A DNA stretch of 11,618 nt from Thermoflexales bacterium. Its GTDB lineage: Bacteria; Chloroflexota; Anaerolineae; B4-G1; SLSP01. Positions 5,068-11,618 of the stretch are shown in pieces (the first letter of the stretch is position 1; the number at the start of each line of letters is the position of its first letter). The stretch spans positions 1-11,618 of the forward strand of contig WFQZ01000056.1 of assembly GCA_015486785.1 (NCBI GenBank). Reading direction: 5' to 3'. The position numbers and the translations under genes were made by a program. Below the pieces are notes generated by a model, which was not told where the DNA came from, did not search any database, and saw only the letters and a program-made list of their open reading frames with translations.

Positions 5068-6002
5068 TATGCTTGCTCCTCTTCCGTGATTTCTGGGGTT
5101 GATGGTTCATCTGCTGCTTCCTCAGATGAAGCCGCAACTTCTTCTGTCGCTTCGGGGGAGGCTTCCGGGGAAACTTCTGCCGTGGCCTCGGTAACTTCTC
5201 CAGCCTGAGCCTCATCGCTCTCACTGAACTTGATCTGGCGCAAACGCGCTAACGTCTCCGCGCTCAGGTACTTTTCATCCTCCACGTAGAGTTCTTCTTC
5301 CTCCGGAGCTTCCTTGGCCCGCAGGTTCAACCCTTCCAGTGCCGCATCGGCGATCTTGGAGGTGAGCAACTGAATCGCGCGGATGGCATCATCGTTGGCC
5401 GGAATGACGTAGTCAATGATATCCGGGTCGCAATTGGTATCCACAATCGCCACAATGGGAATCCCCATCCGGTCTGCCTCGCGGACTGCGGTAGCTTCTT
5501 CCCGCACATCCACGATGAACACGACACCGGGCAGCTTTTCCATATTCTTGAGACCGCCCAGACGGCTGTTGAGCTTCTCGATCTCGCGGGTGAGCAACAG
5601 AGCTTCTTTCTTGGTCAGCAGCTCAAACTCCCCGGCGTCACGGCGAGCTTCCAAGTCCTTGAGGTAATCAATGCGCTGCTTGATGGTGCGCCAGTTGGTG
5701 AGCGTGCCCCCCAGCCAACGGACGTTGACGTAAGGCATCTGGCAACGGAGTGCTTCGCGGCGGATGGTCTCTTGCGCCTGCCGCTTGGTGCCCACCAAGA
5801 GCACCTGCTCCCCTTGGGCGACCGTATCCCGCACGACGGCGTAAGCCTTTTCCAAGGCGCGAACCGTCTGTTGCAGGTCAATAATGTGAACCTTGTTGCG
5901 TTCGGTGTAAATGTACCGCGCCATCTTGGGATTCCAACGGCGGGTGTGATGTCCGAAGTGAACTCCGGTCTCCAACAACTGCTTCATCGTAACAATAGCC
6001 AT
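5067..6002 (-). CDS. rpsB: 30S ribosomal protein S2 with long acidic tail
   Basis: Protein S2 binds the 30S subunit near S1 and the mRNA exit side. The conserved start MKQLLETGVHFGHHTRRWNPKM (6-27, in parts), the centre NVRWLGGTLTNW (93-104) and VVFIVDV-EA (160-170) identify it. The core ends near residue 228. The protein has 311 residues versus about 241 in E. coli; the extra part (about 229-311) is rich in Glu, Ala, Ser and Thr with almost no basic residues after 258, so it is probably disordered. AGGAGGT (6012-6018) lies 9 nt before the ATG. The promoter and a leader of about 110 nt are upstream. Such leaders often carry S2 autoregulation; I could not assign a known fold to this one. Confidence 0.97.
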   Translation of the reverse strand: MAIVTMKQLLETGVHFGHHTRRWNPKMARYIYTERNKVHIIDLQQTVRALEKAYAVVRDTVAQGEQVLLVGTKRQAQETIRREALRCQMPYVNVRWLGGTLTNWRTIKQRIDYLKDLEARRDAGEFELLTKKEALLLTREIEKLNSRLGGLKNMEKLPGVVFIVDVREEATAVREADRMGIPIVAIVDTNCDPDIIDYVIPANDDAIRAIQLLTSKIADAALEGLNLRAKEAPEEEELYVEDEKYLSAETLARLRQIKFSESDEAQAGEVTEATAEVSPEASPEATEEVAASSEEAADEPSTPEITEEEQA

Positions 6003-6121
6003 AAAGGTACAACCTCCTGTGATTTGATAGGGCCTCCGTGCCGTTCATCCCTCCGAGGGCCATGGTTGGCTCACGCTCGTTGGTCCCGGCACGTGCGTAC
6101 TTGGGATTAGCCCAGGGCAAG

Positions 6122-6149
6122 ATTTTACCACGGGCAAGACAAACAGCAA
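6122..6149 (-). promoter_or_regulatory. promoter of rpsB-tsf
   Basis: On the minus strand TTGCTG (6149-6144) and TAAAAT (6127-6122) are separated by 16 bp, a good sigma-70-type match. Predicted transcription starts near 6115, giving a leader of about 110 nt before rpsB. The promoter lies only 7 bp past the stop of the upstream glycosyltransferase gene, and I see no terminator between them. Confidence 0.65.
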
Positions 6150-6155
6150 CCGCGT

Positions 6156-8339
6156 TCACTTCACCCACAACGTTCCCAGCGGTAATAAGTCAAAATCCAA
6201 GCGGGATTGAGCATCGCGGGCCACCAAGCGCGTCCCGTCCGCGCCGTACATTCCCGCCCACAAGGGGTATCGCCCCGGCGGCAGATCGCGGGGCAAGGTC
6301 AGCGGATGCGCGTCCACGACCCAATCGCCGCGCCGCCACACGGACGTGGGATACCAGCCGTCACGGGGCGCGCGATCATCTTGAGCCCAAGGTGACGCCG
6401 CGCCCGGCGTCCACAGGTGAACAAAGACGGTGTAATCCCCCGCCACCGGCGCGAGTGACTCCCAAACCAGCGTCACCGTGATCGTCGCGCCGGCAGCCGC
6501 CGAGGAGGGCAGCACGTAGCCGCGCAAGGCCGCCCACAACGGCGATTCAGCCGTCAGCGCGAGCCCGGTGTCGGTGAGCGAGGCACTTAGCGGCGGGATC
6601 GTGCCATCGGGCGGCACCACCACCTGCCCCACAATCGGCGGATCGGCGGAACTGCCGTCCGTATGACGCGCCGGCCAACGCTCGCCACTCTGGGCATCGA
6701 AAAGCCCCACTTCCAGCCAATAGCGAGTGCCCGGCGCAGCCCAATCGTAGAGGCGCATCCGGTAAACATCGCAGAAAGCGCGTCCCACCGGCCACAGCGA
6801 GGTGGGGAAGCGACCCAAGCCCGGATAAGTGGTGCGCTCCGCCACGCGGTCATTGTGCGGGCCGATGAGATGCACAAAGACGGTAGCGTCTTGAGTCATC
6901 GGGCGCAGCCCTTCCCAACAAGCAGTCACCGCCAGCGAGTCGCCGGGCCGCAGCCGGCCAGGCCGGACGCGCGTACCGATCAAGCGAGCCGCATCGGCGT
7001 AGCGCACGTCCACCGGCGCAACGCGGCGAGCGGCCTCCTGCGGCGACATCAGCCGAGGCGGCGCGAAGGTAGGCAACAGCTTCACGCCGGGGGCCAGGGC
7101 GGCGATCACCGCCTGGAAGAGCAAAATCCCCCGTGCTACGCGCGGCTTCCCTCGCAAGCCGGAGGCGGTCAGCAAGGCCCACGCGCCCAGGGACGGGAAG
7201 AGCAATCGCCCGTGCGGAGCTTCTACCTCCTGCATCCAGTGGAGCAAAGCCGCGAAGATCACGCCGCACCAGGCCAACGCCAGCCACCACGGGAAATCCT
7301 TGTCCGCGCGGCGGAGCGACAGCCACAAAGCCGCCAGATTCCCCGCGCCCAGGATGCCGTACACGGCCCACGGCCACATCACATGCCCCCAGCCGTAGGC
7401 CGCCCAGAAGGAACGGAACAGGAGCGGCAGCTCCGGGCGCAAGTCCCACAGCGAGACCGGATGCGGGCGACCCCAGAGGGTGTGCGTGTGCGCGGTCAAG
7501 CCCAACGGATCGCCGCTCAGCAGGAAGTTGCGCCCGTACCACCATCCGCCGACCACCGCCGTGATCGCGCCGAAGAGAAGCAGATAGCCCAGCGCGGCAC
7601 GGAGCGGCAGCCGTTCGCGCCACATCAGCCAGACCAACGCCAGAGCCAGCAGCGGCCCCAGAGCCAGATTGCTGGTCTTGCAGAGCATCGCCAGACTGGC
7701 CAACAAGCCGCTCACCGCCACGCGGCGCACAGTCACGCCGCGCCGCTGGAGCACGACGGCAGACCACAAAGTCCAGGTCGCCAGGGCCGACGCCGCGCTA
7801 TCGTTGCTGATCACGCCGCTGATGAAGACGAATTGCGGTTGGAAGGCCACCACCGCCGCCGTGAGCCACGCGCCGCGTTCATCGCCGAACGTCTCCCGCC
7901 CCAACGCCCACGCGCCCAGCACGGTCAGCAGGCCGAAGAGCAGCGAGGTACAGCGCGTCACGTGCATCGCCAGAGCTGCACCGTGCCAAGGCCAACGTTC
8001 CCGCGCCGTGTGGATGAGCATGTTCTTGTTGTCGTTGCCGGTCAACGCGCCTTGATAGCCAAAGCCGGGGTTGTTCCAAAAAAGCGGGGTGACATCAGCC
8101 GCAAACGGAGCACGCAGCAGCGCGGCCACCGTGTAGTACAAAGGCGGCTGCGCCACCTCCTGATTCGCGCCGCTGGGGTCCGTGCCTTCCAGCGGCGGGA
8201 GGCCGCGCCCTTCCGCCAGCCAGCGGACGTAAGCATCGTGCCACACCTCGTCCGGGGCTTCAAAGAGCGGCGTGGCTGCCGAGTGCATCACCACCAGCAG
8301 CGTGAAGACGAGCAGCAAGCCGCCAAGACGTTTGTTCAT
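6156..8339 (-). CDS. GT39-like polytopic membrane glycosyltransferase with two C-terminal beta modules
   Basis: Product of 727 residues from ATG 8339. A signal-anchor helix (4-23) precedes PLFEAPDE (24-31), the acidic pair at the first extracytoplasmic loop that is typical of lipid-phosphosugar-dependent GT-C transferases (PMT/ArnT/GT39). QPPLYY (64-69) follows, then about ten hydrophobic helices up to about 425. It probably transfers a sugar from a polyprenyl-phosphate donor to an acceptor outside the membrane; donor and acceptor are unknown. After the membrane part come two related beta-rich modules (about 452-558 and 605-718) with VFVHL, PTS-W and GLFDA/GMYGA motifs. The frame runs on upstream to 8528 through tRNA-Phe, which cannot be real. 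The best SD, AGGAGG (8357-8362), is 17 nt from the ATG but 5 nt from an in-frame ATT at 8351, so initiation at ATT is possible. Specific function is inferred from family. Confidence 0.85.
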   Translation of the reverse strand: MNKRLGGLLLVFTLLVVMHSAATPLFEAPDEVWHDAYVRWLAEGRGLPPLEGTDPSGANQEVAQPPLYYTVAALLRAPFAADVTPLFWNNPGFGYQGALTGNDNKNMLIHTARERWPWHGAALAMHVTRCTSLLFGLLTVLGAWALGRETFGDERGAWLTAAVVAFQPQFVFISGVISNDSAASALATWTLWSAVVLQRRGVTVRRVAVSGLLASLAMLCKTSNLALGPLLALALVWLMWRERLPLRAALGYLLLFGAITAVVGGWWYGRNFLLSGDPLGLTAHTHTLWGRPHPVSLWDLRPELPLLFRSFWAAYGWGHVMWPWAVYGILGAGNLAALWLSLRRADKDFPWWLALAWCGVIFAALLHWMQEVEAPHGRLLFPSLGAWALLTASGLRGKPRVARGILLFQAVIAALAPGVKLLPTFAPPRLMSPQEAARRVAPVDVRYADAARLIGTRVRPGRLRPGDSLAVTACWEGLRPMTQDATVFVHLIGPHNDRVAERTTYPGLGRFPTSLWPVGRAFCDVYRMRLYDWAAPGTRYWLEVGLFDAQSGERWPARHTDGSSADPPIVGQVVVPPDGTIPPLSASLTDTGLALTAESPLWAALRGYVLPSSAAAGATITVTLVWESLAPVAGDYTVFVHLWTPGAASPWAQDDRAPRDGWYPTSVWRRGDWVVDAHPLTLPRDLPPGRYPLWAGMYGADGTRLVARDAQSRLDFDLLPLGTLWVK

Positions 8340-8390
8340 CCGGTGAAAAATGGTTTCCTCCTGCAATTGGGCGGATGGTTGAGCGGTTTG

Positions 8391-8417
8391 ATTATACAAC
8401 CGCCGATTGCTTGACAA
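8391..8417 (-). promoter_or_regulatory. promoter of the glycosyltransferase gene
   Basis: On the minus strand a perfect TATAAT (8396-8391) has TTGTCA (8417-8412) 15 bp upstream, a short spacer. The -35 hexamer overlaps that of the divergent tRNA-Phe promoter by five bases. Predicted start is near 8384. Confidence 0.5.
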
Positions 8418-8438
8418 AATCAAGGCTTCCGGTACAAT
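8411..8438 (+). promoter_or_regulatory. promoter of tRNA-Phe
   Basis: Consensus TTGACA (8411-8416), a 16-bp spacer and TACAAT (8433-8438) precede the tRNA by 12 bp. This is a strong sigma-70-type promoter with a very short 5' leader. Confidence 0.85.
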
Positions 8439-8450
8439 GCGCTCCGTTGC

Positions 8451-8527
8451 GCCGAGATAGCTCAGTTCGGTAGAGCAGTGGACTGAAAATCCATGTGTCC
8501 CCAGTTCAATTCTGGGTCTCGGCACCA
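8451..8527 (+). tRNA. tRNA-Phe (anticodon GAA)
   Basis: A complete cloverleaf of 77 nt with encoded CCA: acceptor GCCGAGA (8451-8457) pairs with TCTCGGC (8517-8523), discriminator A 8524, CCA 8525-8527. The anticodon stem GTGGA/TCCAT encloses loop CTGAAAA with anticodon GAA at 8485-8487. The T arm is CCCAG-TTCAATT-CTGGG. It has its own consensus promoter and a hairpin terminator and is a single-gene unit. Confidence 0.98.
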
Positions 8528-8528
8528 C

Positions 8529-8565
8529 AAAAAAACAGGCCGCAAATTGCGGCCTGTTTTGCGTT
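8529..8565. terminator. bidirectional terminator between tRNA-Phe and ftsH
   Basis: A 12-bp perfect stem (8532-8543 with 8549-8560) with a 5-nt loop. On the plus strand the stem's own T run and GCGTTTT follow, ending tRNA-Phe. On the minus strand seven T residues (8535-8529) follow, ending ftsH 14 bp after its stop codon. The two genes converge, so one hairpin serves both. Confidence 0.9.
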
Positions 8566-8573
8566 TTAGCACG

Positions 8574-10478
8574 TTACGCAGCGGCTGGAGAGGCGGTCAA
8601 GTTGACCTCCGGCTGCGCGGACTGACGCGGTGCAGGTTCGGGCGACTGAACGGGCGGCAATGGCGCACCTTCAAACACAGCGACAAACTCGTCCGCCGAA
8701 AGAGTCTCCCGCTCCAAGAGTTGATCGGCTACACGATCCAGGGCGTCGCGGTGTTCTTGCAGGATGCTCTTGGCGCGTTCGTAGGCCTGCACGATGATAG
8801 ATCGGACTTCGGTATCAATGGTTTGCGCCACGGCCTCGCTGTAATCGCGCTGCTCGCTGATCTCTTTGCCCAGGAACACCAGCTCCTCTTTGCGCCCGTA
8901 GACCAGCGGGCCGAGTTTCGCGCTCATACCGTAGCGTTTGACCATCGCCCGCGCCATTTCCGTCACCCGCTCCAGGTCATTGGAGGCTCCGGTGCTGACC
9001 TCGTTAAAGGCCACCTCTTCCGCCGCGCGGCCACCCAGGCCGTAGGCAATGTCCGCTTCGATTTTGCTGCGCTGCAATACGTAATGATCCTCTTCCGGCA
9101 GAGTGATCGTGTAGCCTCCGGCCATCCCGCGAGCGACGATGGAGACTTTGCGCACCGGATCACATCGCGGCAGCACGTGGGCGATGACGGCATGCCCGGC
9201 TTCGTGGTAGGCAAAGACTTTGCGCTCTTCCTCCGAAATCACGCGGCTGCGCCGTTCCGGCCCGGCGATCACGCGCTCAATGGCTTCTTGGAAGTTCGCC
9301 ATCTTGACGTAGCGCAGGCCTTGACGGGCGGCCAAAATTGCGGCTTCGTTGACCACGTTTTCAATGTCCGCGCCCACAAAGCCGGGGGTGACTTGCGCCA
9401 GCACATCCACATTCACATCGTTGGAAATCGGCTTGCCGCGCATGTGGATGCGGAAGATTTCCACCCGCCCGCGAATGTCGGGGCGATCCAGCACCACGCG
9501 GCGGTCAAAGCGACCGGGGCGCAGCAGAGCAGGGTCGAGGATGTCTGGGCGGTTGGTGGCCGCAACTACGATCACGTTGGTGTCTGTGTCGAAGCCGTCC
9601 ATCTCCACCAGGATTTGGTTGAGCGTTTGCTCGCGCTCGTCGTGCGAACCGCCCAGTCCCGCGCCACGATGTCGCCCCACGGCGTCGATCTCATCAATGA
9701 AGACGATGCAAGGACTGTGCTTTTTGGCTTGATCAAACAGGTCACGCACGCGGCTGGCACCCACCCCGACGAACATCTCCACGAATTCGGAACCGGAGAT
9801 GCTGAAGAAGGGCACCCCGGCCTCCCCGGCCACAGCTTTCGCCATCAAGGTCTTACCGGTGCCCGGCGCACCAACCAGCAGCACGCCTTTGGGAATCCGC
9901 GCTCCCAGGTTGATGAACTTTTGCGGCTCTTTGAGGAATTCCACCACTTCCTTCAACTCTTCTTTGGCCTCATCCACACCGGCCACGTCGTTGAAGGTCA
10001 CGGTAGGCCGGTCGCCGGCGAACATACGGGCACGGCTCTTCCCAAACGAGAGGGCTTGATTGTTCGCGCCCTGGAACTGGCGGATGAAGAAGAAGAACAG
10101 CACGCCGCTCACGATCAGAATCAACACCATCCCGCCCACATTCGCCATCGCCTCCCAATCGGTCGGCTTGCCGTAGGTGAGATCCACCTGTTGCAATTCT
10201 GTATCATCCACGCCCAGAGCTTTCAACTGAGACACCAATGAATCCCCGGTATCTTTCCGCGAGGCCACGACCTTTCCATCATTGTAGGTCACTTTGATAT
10301 CATCCCCTTGGACGCTGATGCGGGCGATTTTGTGCGCTTGCACATCTTCGGCAATGCGGTTCAAAGGCACTAACTCAGGCGAGGATCCGCCGGACATGTA
10401 GCTGTAGATGATAAAGATGATCGCCGCGATGATCAGCACGTAGATGAAAGCGCCACTATTATTTTTACCTGATTGCAT
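8574..10478 (-). CDS. ftsH: ATP-dependent zinc metalloprotease FtsH
   Basis: FtsH is a membrane-anchored hexameric AAA+ protease that degrades misfolded membrane proteins and short-lived cytosolic regulators. The order is TM1 (about 10-28), an extracytoplasmic domain (about 30-110), TM2 (about 113-133), then the AAA module with Walker A GAPGTGKT (203-210), pore loop FVGVG (236-240), Walker B VFIDEID (259-265) and the second region of homology with ATNRPDILDPALLRPGRFDR (307-326). The zinc protease part has HEAGH (425-429) and the third ligand D501 in GASND. All key residues are present. The 634 residues are a normal length, and the tail after 605 is Pro/Ala-rich. The SD AGGAGGAT lies just before ATG 10478. 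It has its own extended -10 promoter and ends at a shared bidirectional terminator. Confidence 0.98.
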   Translation of the reverse strand: MQSGKNNSGAFIYVLIIAAIIFIIYSYMSGGSSPELVPLNRIAEDVQAHKIARISVQGDDIKVTYNDGKVVASRKDTGDSLVSQLKALGVDDTELQQVDLTYGKPTDWEAMANVGGMVLILIVSGVLFFFFIRQFQGANNQALSFGKSRARMFAGDRPTVTFNDVAGVDEAKEELKEVVEFLKEPQKFINLGARIPKGVLLVGAPGTGKTLMAKAVAGEAGVPFFSISGSEFVEMFVGVGASRVRDLFDQAKKHSPCIVFIDEIDAVGRHRGAGLGGSHDEREQTLNQILVEMDGFDTDTNVIVVAATNRPDILDPALLRPGRFDRRVVLDRPDIRGRVEIFRIHMRGKPISNDVNVDVLAQVTPGFVGADIENVVNEAAILAARQGLRYVKMANFQEAIERVIAGPERRSRVISEEERKVFAYHEAGHAVIAHVLPRCDPVRKVSIVARGMAGGYTITLPEEDHYVLQRSKIEADIAYGLGGRAAEEVAFNEVSTGASNDLERVTEMARAMVKRYGMSAKLGPLVYGRKEELVFLGKEISEQRDYSEAVAQTIDTEVRSIIVQAYERAKSILQEHRDALDRVADQLLERETLSADEFVAVFEGAPLPPVQSPEPAPRQSAQPEVNLTASPAAA

Positions 10479-10503
10479 ATATCCTCCTCTCCCTGACGGG
10501 AGT

Positions 10504-10534
10504 TTGTGGTATGGCTATACGGTTATCACAACCG
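10504..10534. repeat. inverted repeats in the ftsH leader, candidate operator
   Basis: Between the predicted ftsH start site and its SD are CGGTT-ATCAC-AACCG (10520-10534) and the adjoining GTAT-GGCT-ATAC (10509-10520). Both are also enclosed by TTGTG (10504-10508) and CACAA (10527-10531). They could be a repressor site or an mRNA hairpin. They do not match the CIRCE element. Confidence 0.4.
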
Positions 10535-10543
10535 CAGTTTACA

Positions 10544-10552
10544 ATTATATCA
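10544..10552 (-). promoter_or_regulatory. extended -10 promoter of ftsH
   Basis: On the minus strand TGATATAAT (10552-10544) is a perfect extended -10. No good -35 is visible 16-18 bp upstream, as is tolerated with an extended -10. The predicted start near 10537 gives a leader of about 58 nt. Confidence 0.65.
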
Positions 10553-10564
10553 CACCGTCTTTTC

Positions 10565-11618
10565 TCAGGGCTGCACGGTGATCGTGGTGACCAAGATGGT
10601 GTTATCCAGCACTTGAGCTTGGCCCGCGTCCGTGACCGGCAAGCGGCCTTGCGCATCATACAGTCCCACGCGAATCTGGTAAGTGCCCGCCGGGGTATTG
10701 GCCGGCAGCACCACTTGATGGGGATCGTTGACGATCTCTCCCACTTGCCATTGGTTGGTGGGATGCAGCCCGTTCAGCGGTTCAATATCCTGCTGCGTGA
10801 TCAGATGCAGGTCCGGGGTGAGCAGATGCACGAAGACTTTGTACGAGTGGTCAAAGGGCTTGAGGCATCGCCAGCGCAGCGTCACCGGGACGCTATCGCC
10901 GGGGCGGAAGGTGAGGCGGGAGATACGCGCTTCTTCCAGCACCACTTGGCCGTTCAGGTTGACCTGCAAGGGGATGGGCTGATTGGTGCCGCCGCTCACG
11001 GTCAAGGTGACGCTGTCGCCGGCCCGCAGCTCGGTGCCCGGATCCGGGACTTGCTTCAGCACCAGCCCCTCGCGCTCGGTGCTCCACACTTTTTCAATGT
11101 GCAAGAGCGCGCCTTCTGATTCCAGCCCCTTTTGCACCACGTCCAGGTCGTAGCCGGTCACGTCGGGCAGCACAAAGGCACGTCCGGTGGCCACGATCAC
11201 GCTGATGGTGGTGCTGATGGCCACGCGATTGCCGGAGCCGGGTGTCTGTTCCAGCACCGCGCCGGGGCGGGCGGTGTCGCTCTCTTGCTCGCCCAATTTC
11301 TCCACGCGCAAATGATTTTCTTCGGCCAACTGCCGCGCATCGTTGAAGCTCAACCCCACCAGGTTGGGCACGCTGACGATGCGCTTTTCCGGTGCGACGG
11401 TCGGGGTGTTGACGTCAATCAACAGGCCGTGCGTGGGCAAAGGCGCGTTGTAAGTTCGGTAAACTACCGCCCACAACGGGACCAACCCCAAAACGGCCAG
11501 GGCCGCCACGGCCAACAGCATCCACAAAGTCCAATCGGGCGGCGATCCCACGGCGGCGGGAGTGGGCGCGGGTTTGGAAGGCGCGGGCGGCGGGGGCGCA
11601 ACCGGGGCACCGATTAGC
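10565..11618 (-). CDS. membrane-anchored PASTA-domain protein, N-terminus beyond window
   Basis: The frame is open to the right edge; the GTG at 11551 is probably internal, since the in-frame codons above it encode a Pro/Ala linker (APVAPPPPAPSKPAPTP). Numbering from that GTG: one membrane helix (about 8-30), two PASTA domains (about 58-122 and 124-188; VPNLVGLSFNDARQLAEE and LPDVTGYDLDVVQKGLE mark their starts), and a C-terminal beta-rich module (about 192-325) with VFVHL, LHPTNQW and GLYDA like those of the glycosyltransferase in this window. PASTA domains bind peptidoglycan or muropeptides in known cases. The missing N-terminal part may be a Ser/Thr kinase or a short zinc-ribbon domain; the visible part does not decide. 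It ends 86 bp before ftsH, which has its own promoter. Confidence 0.85.
   Translation of the reverse strand, partial: LIGAPVAPPPPAPSKPAPTPAAVGSPPDWTLWMLLAVAALAVLGLVPLWAVVYRTYNAPLPTHGLLIDVNTPTVAPEKRIVSVPNLVGLSFNDARQLAEENHLRVEKLGEQESDTARPGAVLEQTPGSGNRVAISTTISVIVATGRAFVLPDVTGYDLDVVQKGLESEGALLHIEKVWSTEREGLVLKQVPDPGTELRAGDSVTLTVSGGTNQPIPLQVNLNGQVVLEEARISRLTFRPGDSVPVTLRWRCLKPFDHSYKVFVHLLTPDLHLITQQDIEPLNGLHPTNQWQVGEIVNDPHQVVLPANTPAGTYQIRVGLYDAQGRLPVTDAGQAQVLDNTILVTTITVQP

Noticed and set aside
6663..8414. Plus-strand frame of 583 codons opposite the glycosyltransferase
   Set aside because: Its Arg/Gln/Pro/His-rich low-complexity product is typical of the antisense of a GC-rich gene; the minus-strand frame has clear family motifs.
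8340..8528. N-terminal extension of the glycosyltransferase frame to 8528
   Set aside because: It reads antisense through the whole tRNA-Phe gene and upstream of the gene's own promoter; the extension has no protein-like composition.
8493..10241. Plus-strand frame of 582 codons opposite ftsH
   Set aside because: Antisense of a fully motif-supported FtsH and starting inside tRNA-Phe; no SD and no recognisable domain.
10504..10552. CIRCE/HrcA heat-shock operator before ftsH
   Set aside because: The inverted repeats do not match TTAGCACTC-N9-GAGTGCTAA.

Overview
The window looks like a bacterial chromosome of the phylum Chloroflexota (an inference). The grounds are its moderately high GC, a short-form EF-Ts, a DUF927-type replication protein of a kind I associate with that phylum, and a GT39-like membrane glycosyltransferase and a PASTA protein that share an extracellular beta-rich module. 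It divides into an integrated mobile element on the left (about 1-3646, rightward genes) and ordinary chromosomal genes on the right (about 3650-11618, protein genes all leftward).

The element part holds the 3' portion of a DUF927/helicase-type replication protein, two small overlapping reading frames carrying GTAC-centred repeats, a small helix-turn-helix protein with a recently duplicated C-terminal motif, and a complete tyrosine recombinase. Directly after the recombinase lies the 3' half of a tRNA-Lys(CUU) gene, from the anticodon loop to the acceptor end, without a matching 5' half, and then a strong hairpin terminator. This is the standard trace of integration into a tRNA gene. The fragment marks the right end of the element, and the reconstituted tRNA-Lys should lie beyond the left edge of the window. 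The two repeat clusters flank an AT-rich stretch and are a candidate origin or Rep-binding region. No structural phage genes, conjugation genes or recognisable cargo lie inside the window.

The chromosomal part begins with rpsB-tsf-pyrH on the minus strand: ribosomal protein S2 with a long acidic tail, EF-Ts, and UMP kinase. rpsB has a good promoter about 120 bp upstream, rpsB and tsf overlap by one base, and a factor-independent terminator built into the last codons of tsf separates it from pyrH. Upstream is a 727-residue GT39-like polytopic glycosyltransferase, transcribed away from a tRNA-Phe(GAA) gene; the two promoters are back to back with overlapping -35 hexamers. A bidirectional terminator separates tRNA-Phe from the convergent ftsH gene (membrane AAA+ zinc protease). 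Upstream of ftsH is a membrane-anchored PASTA protein whose N-terminus runs off the right edge.

The most interesting items are the att junction in tRNA-Lys, the duplicated GTAC repeat clusters within overlapping small genes, the tandem duplication in the HTH protein, the module shared by the glycosyltransferase and the PASTA protein, and the possible non-ATG start of the glycosyltransferase. I found no convincing new defence or biosynthetic system. The element is the only accessory region, and most of it lies outside the window.
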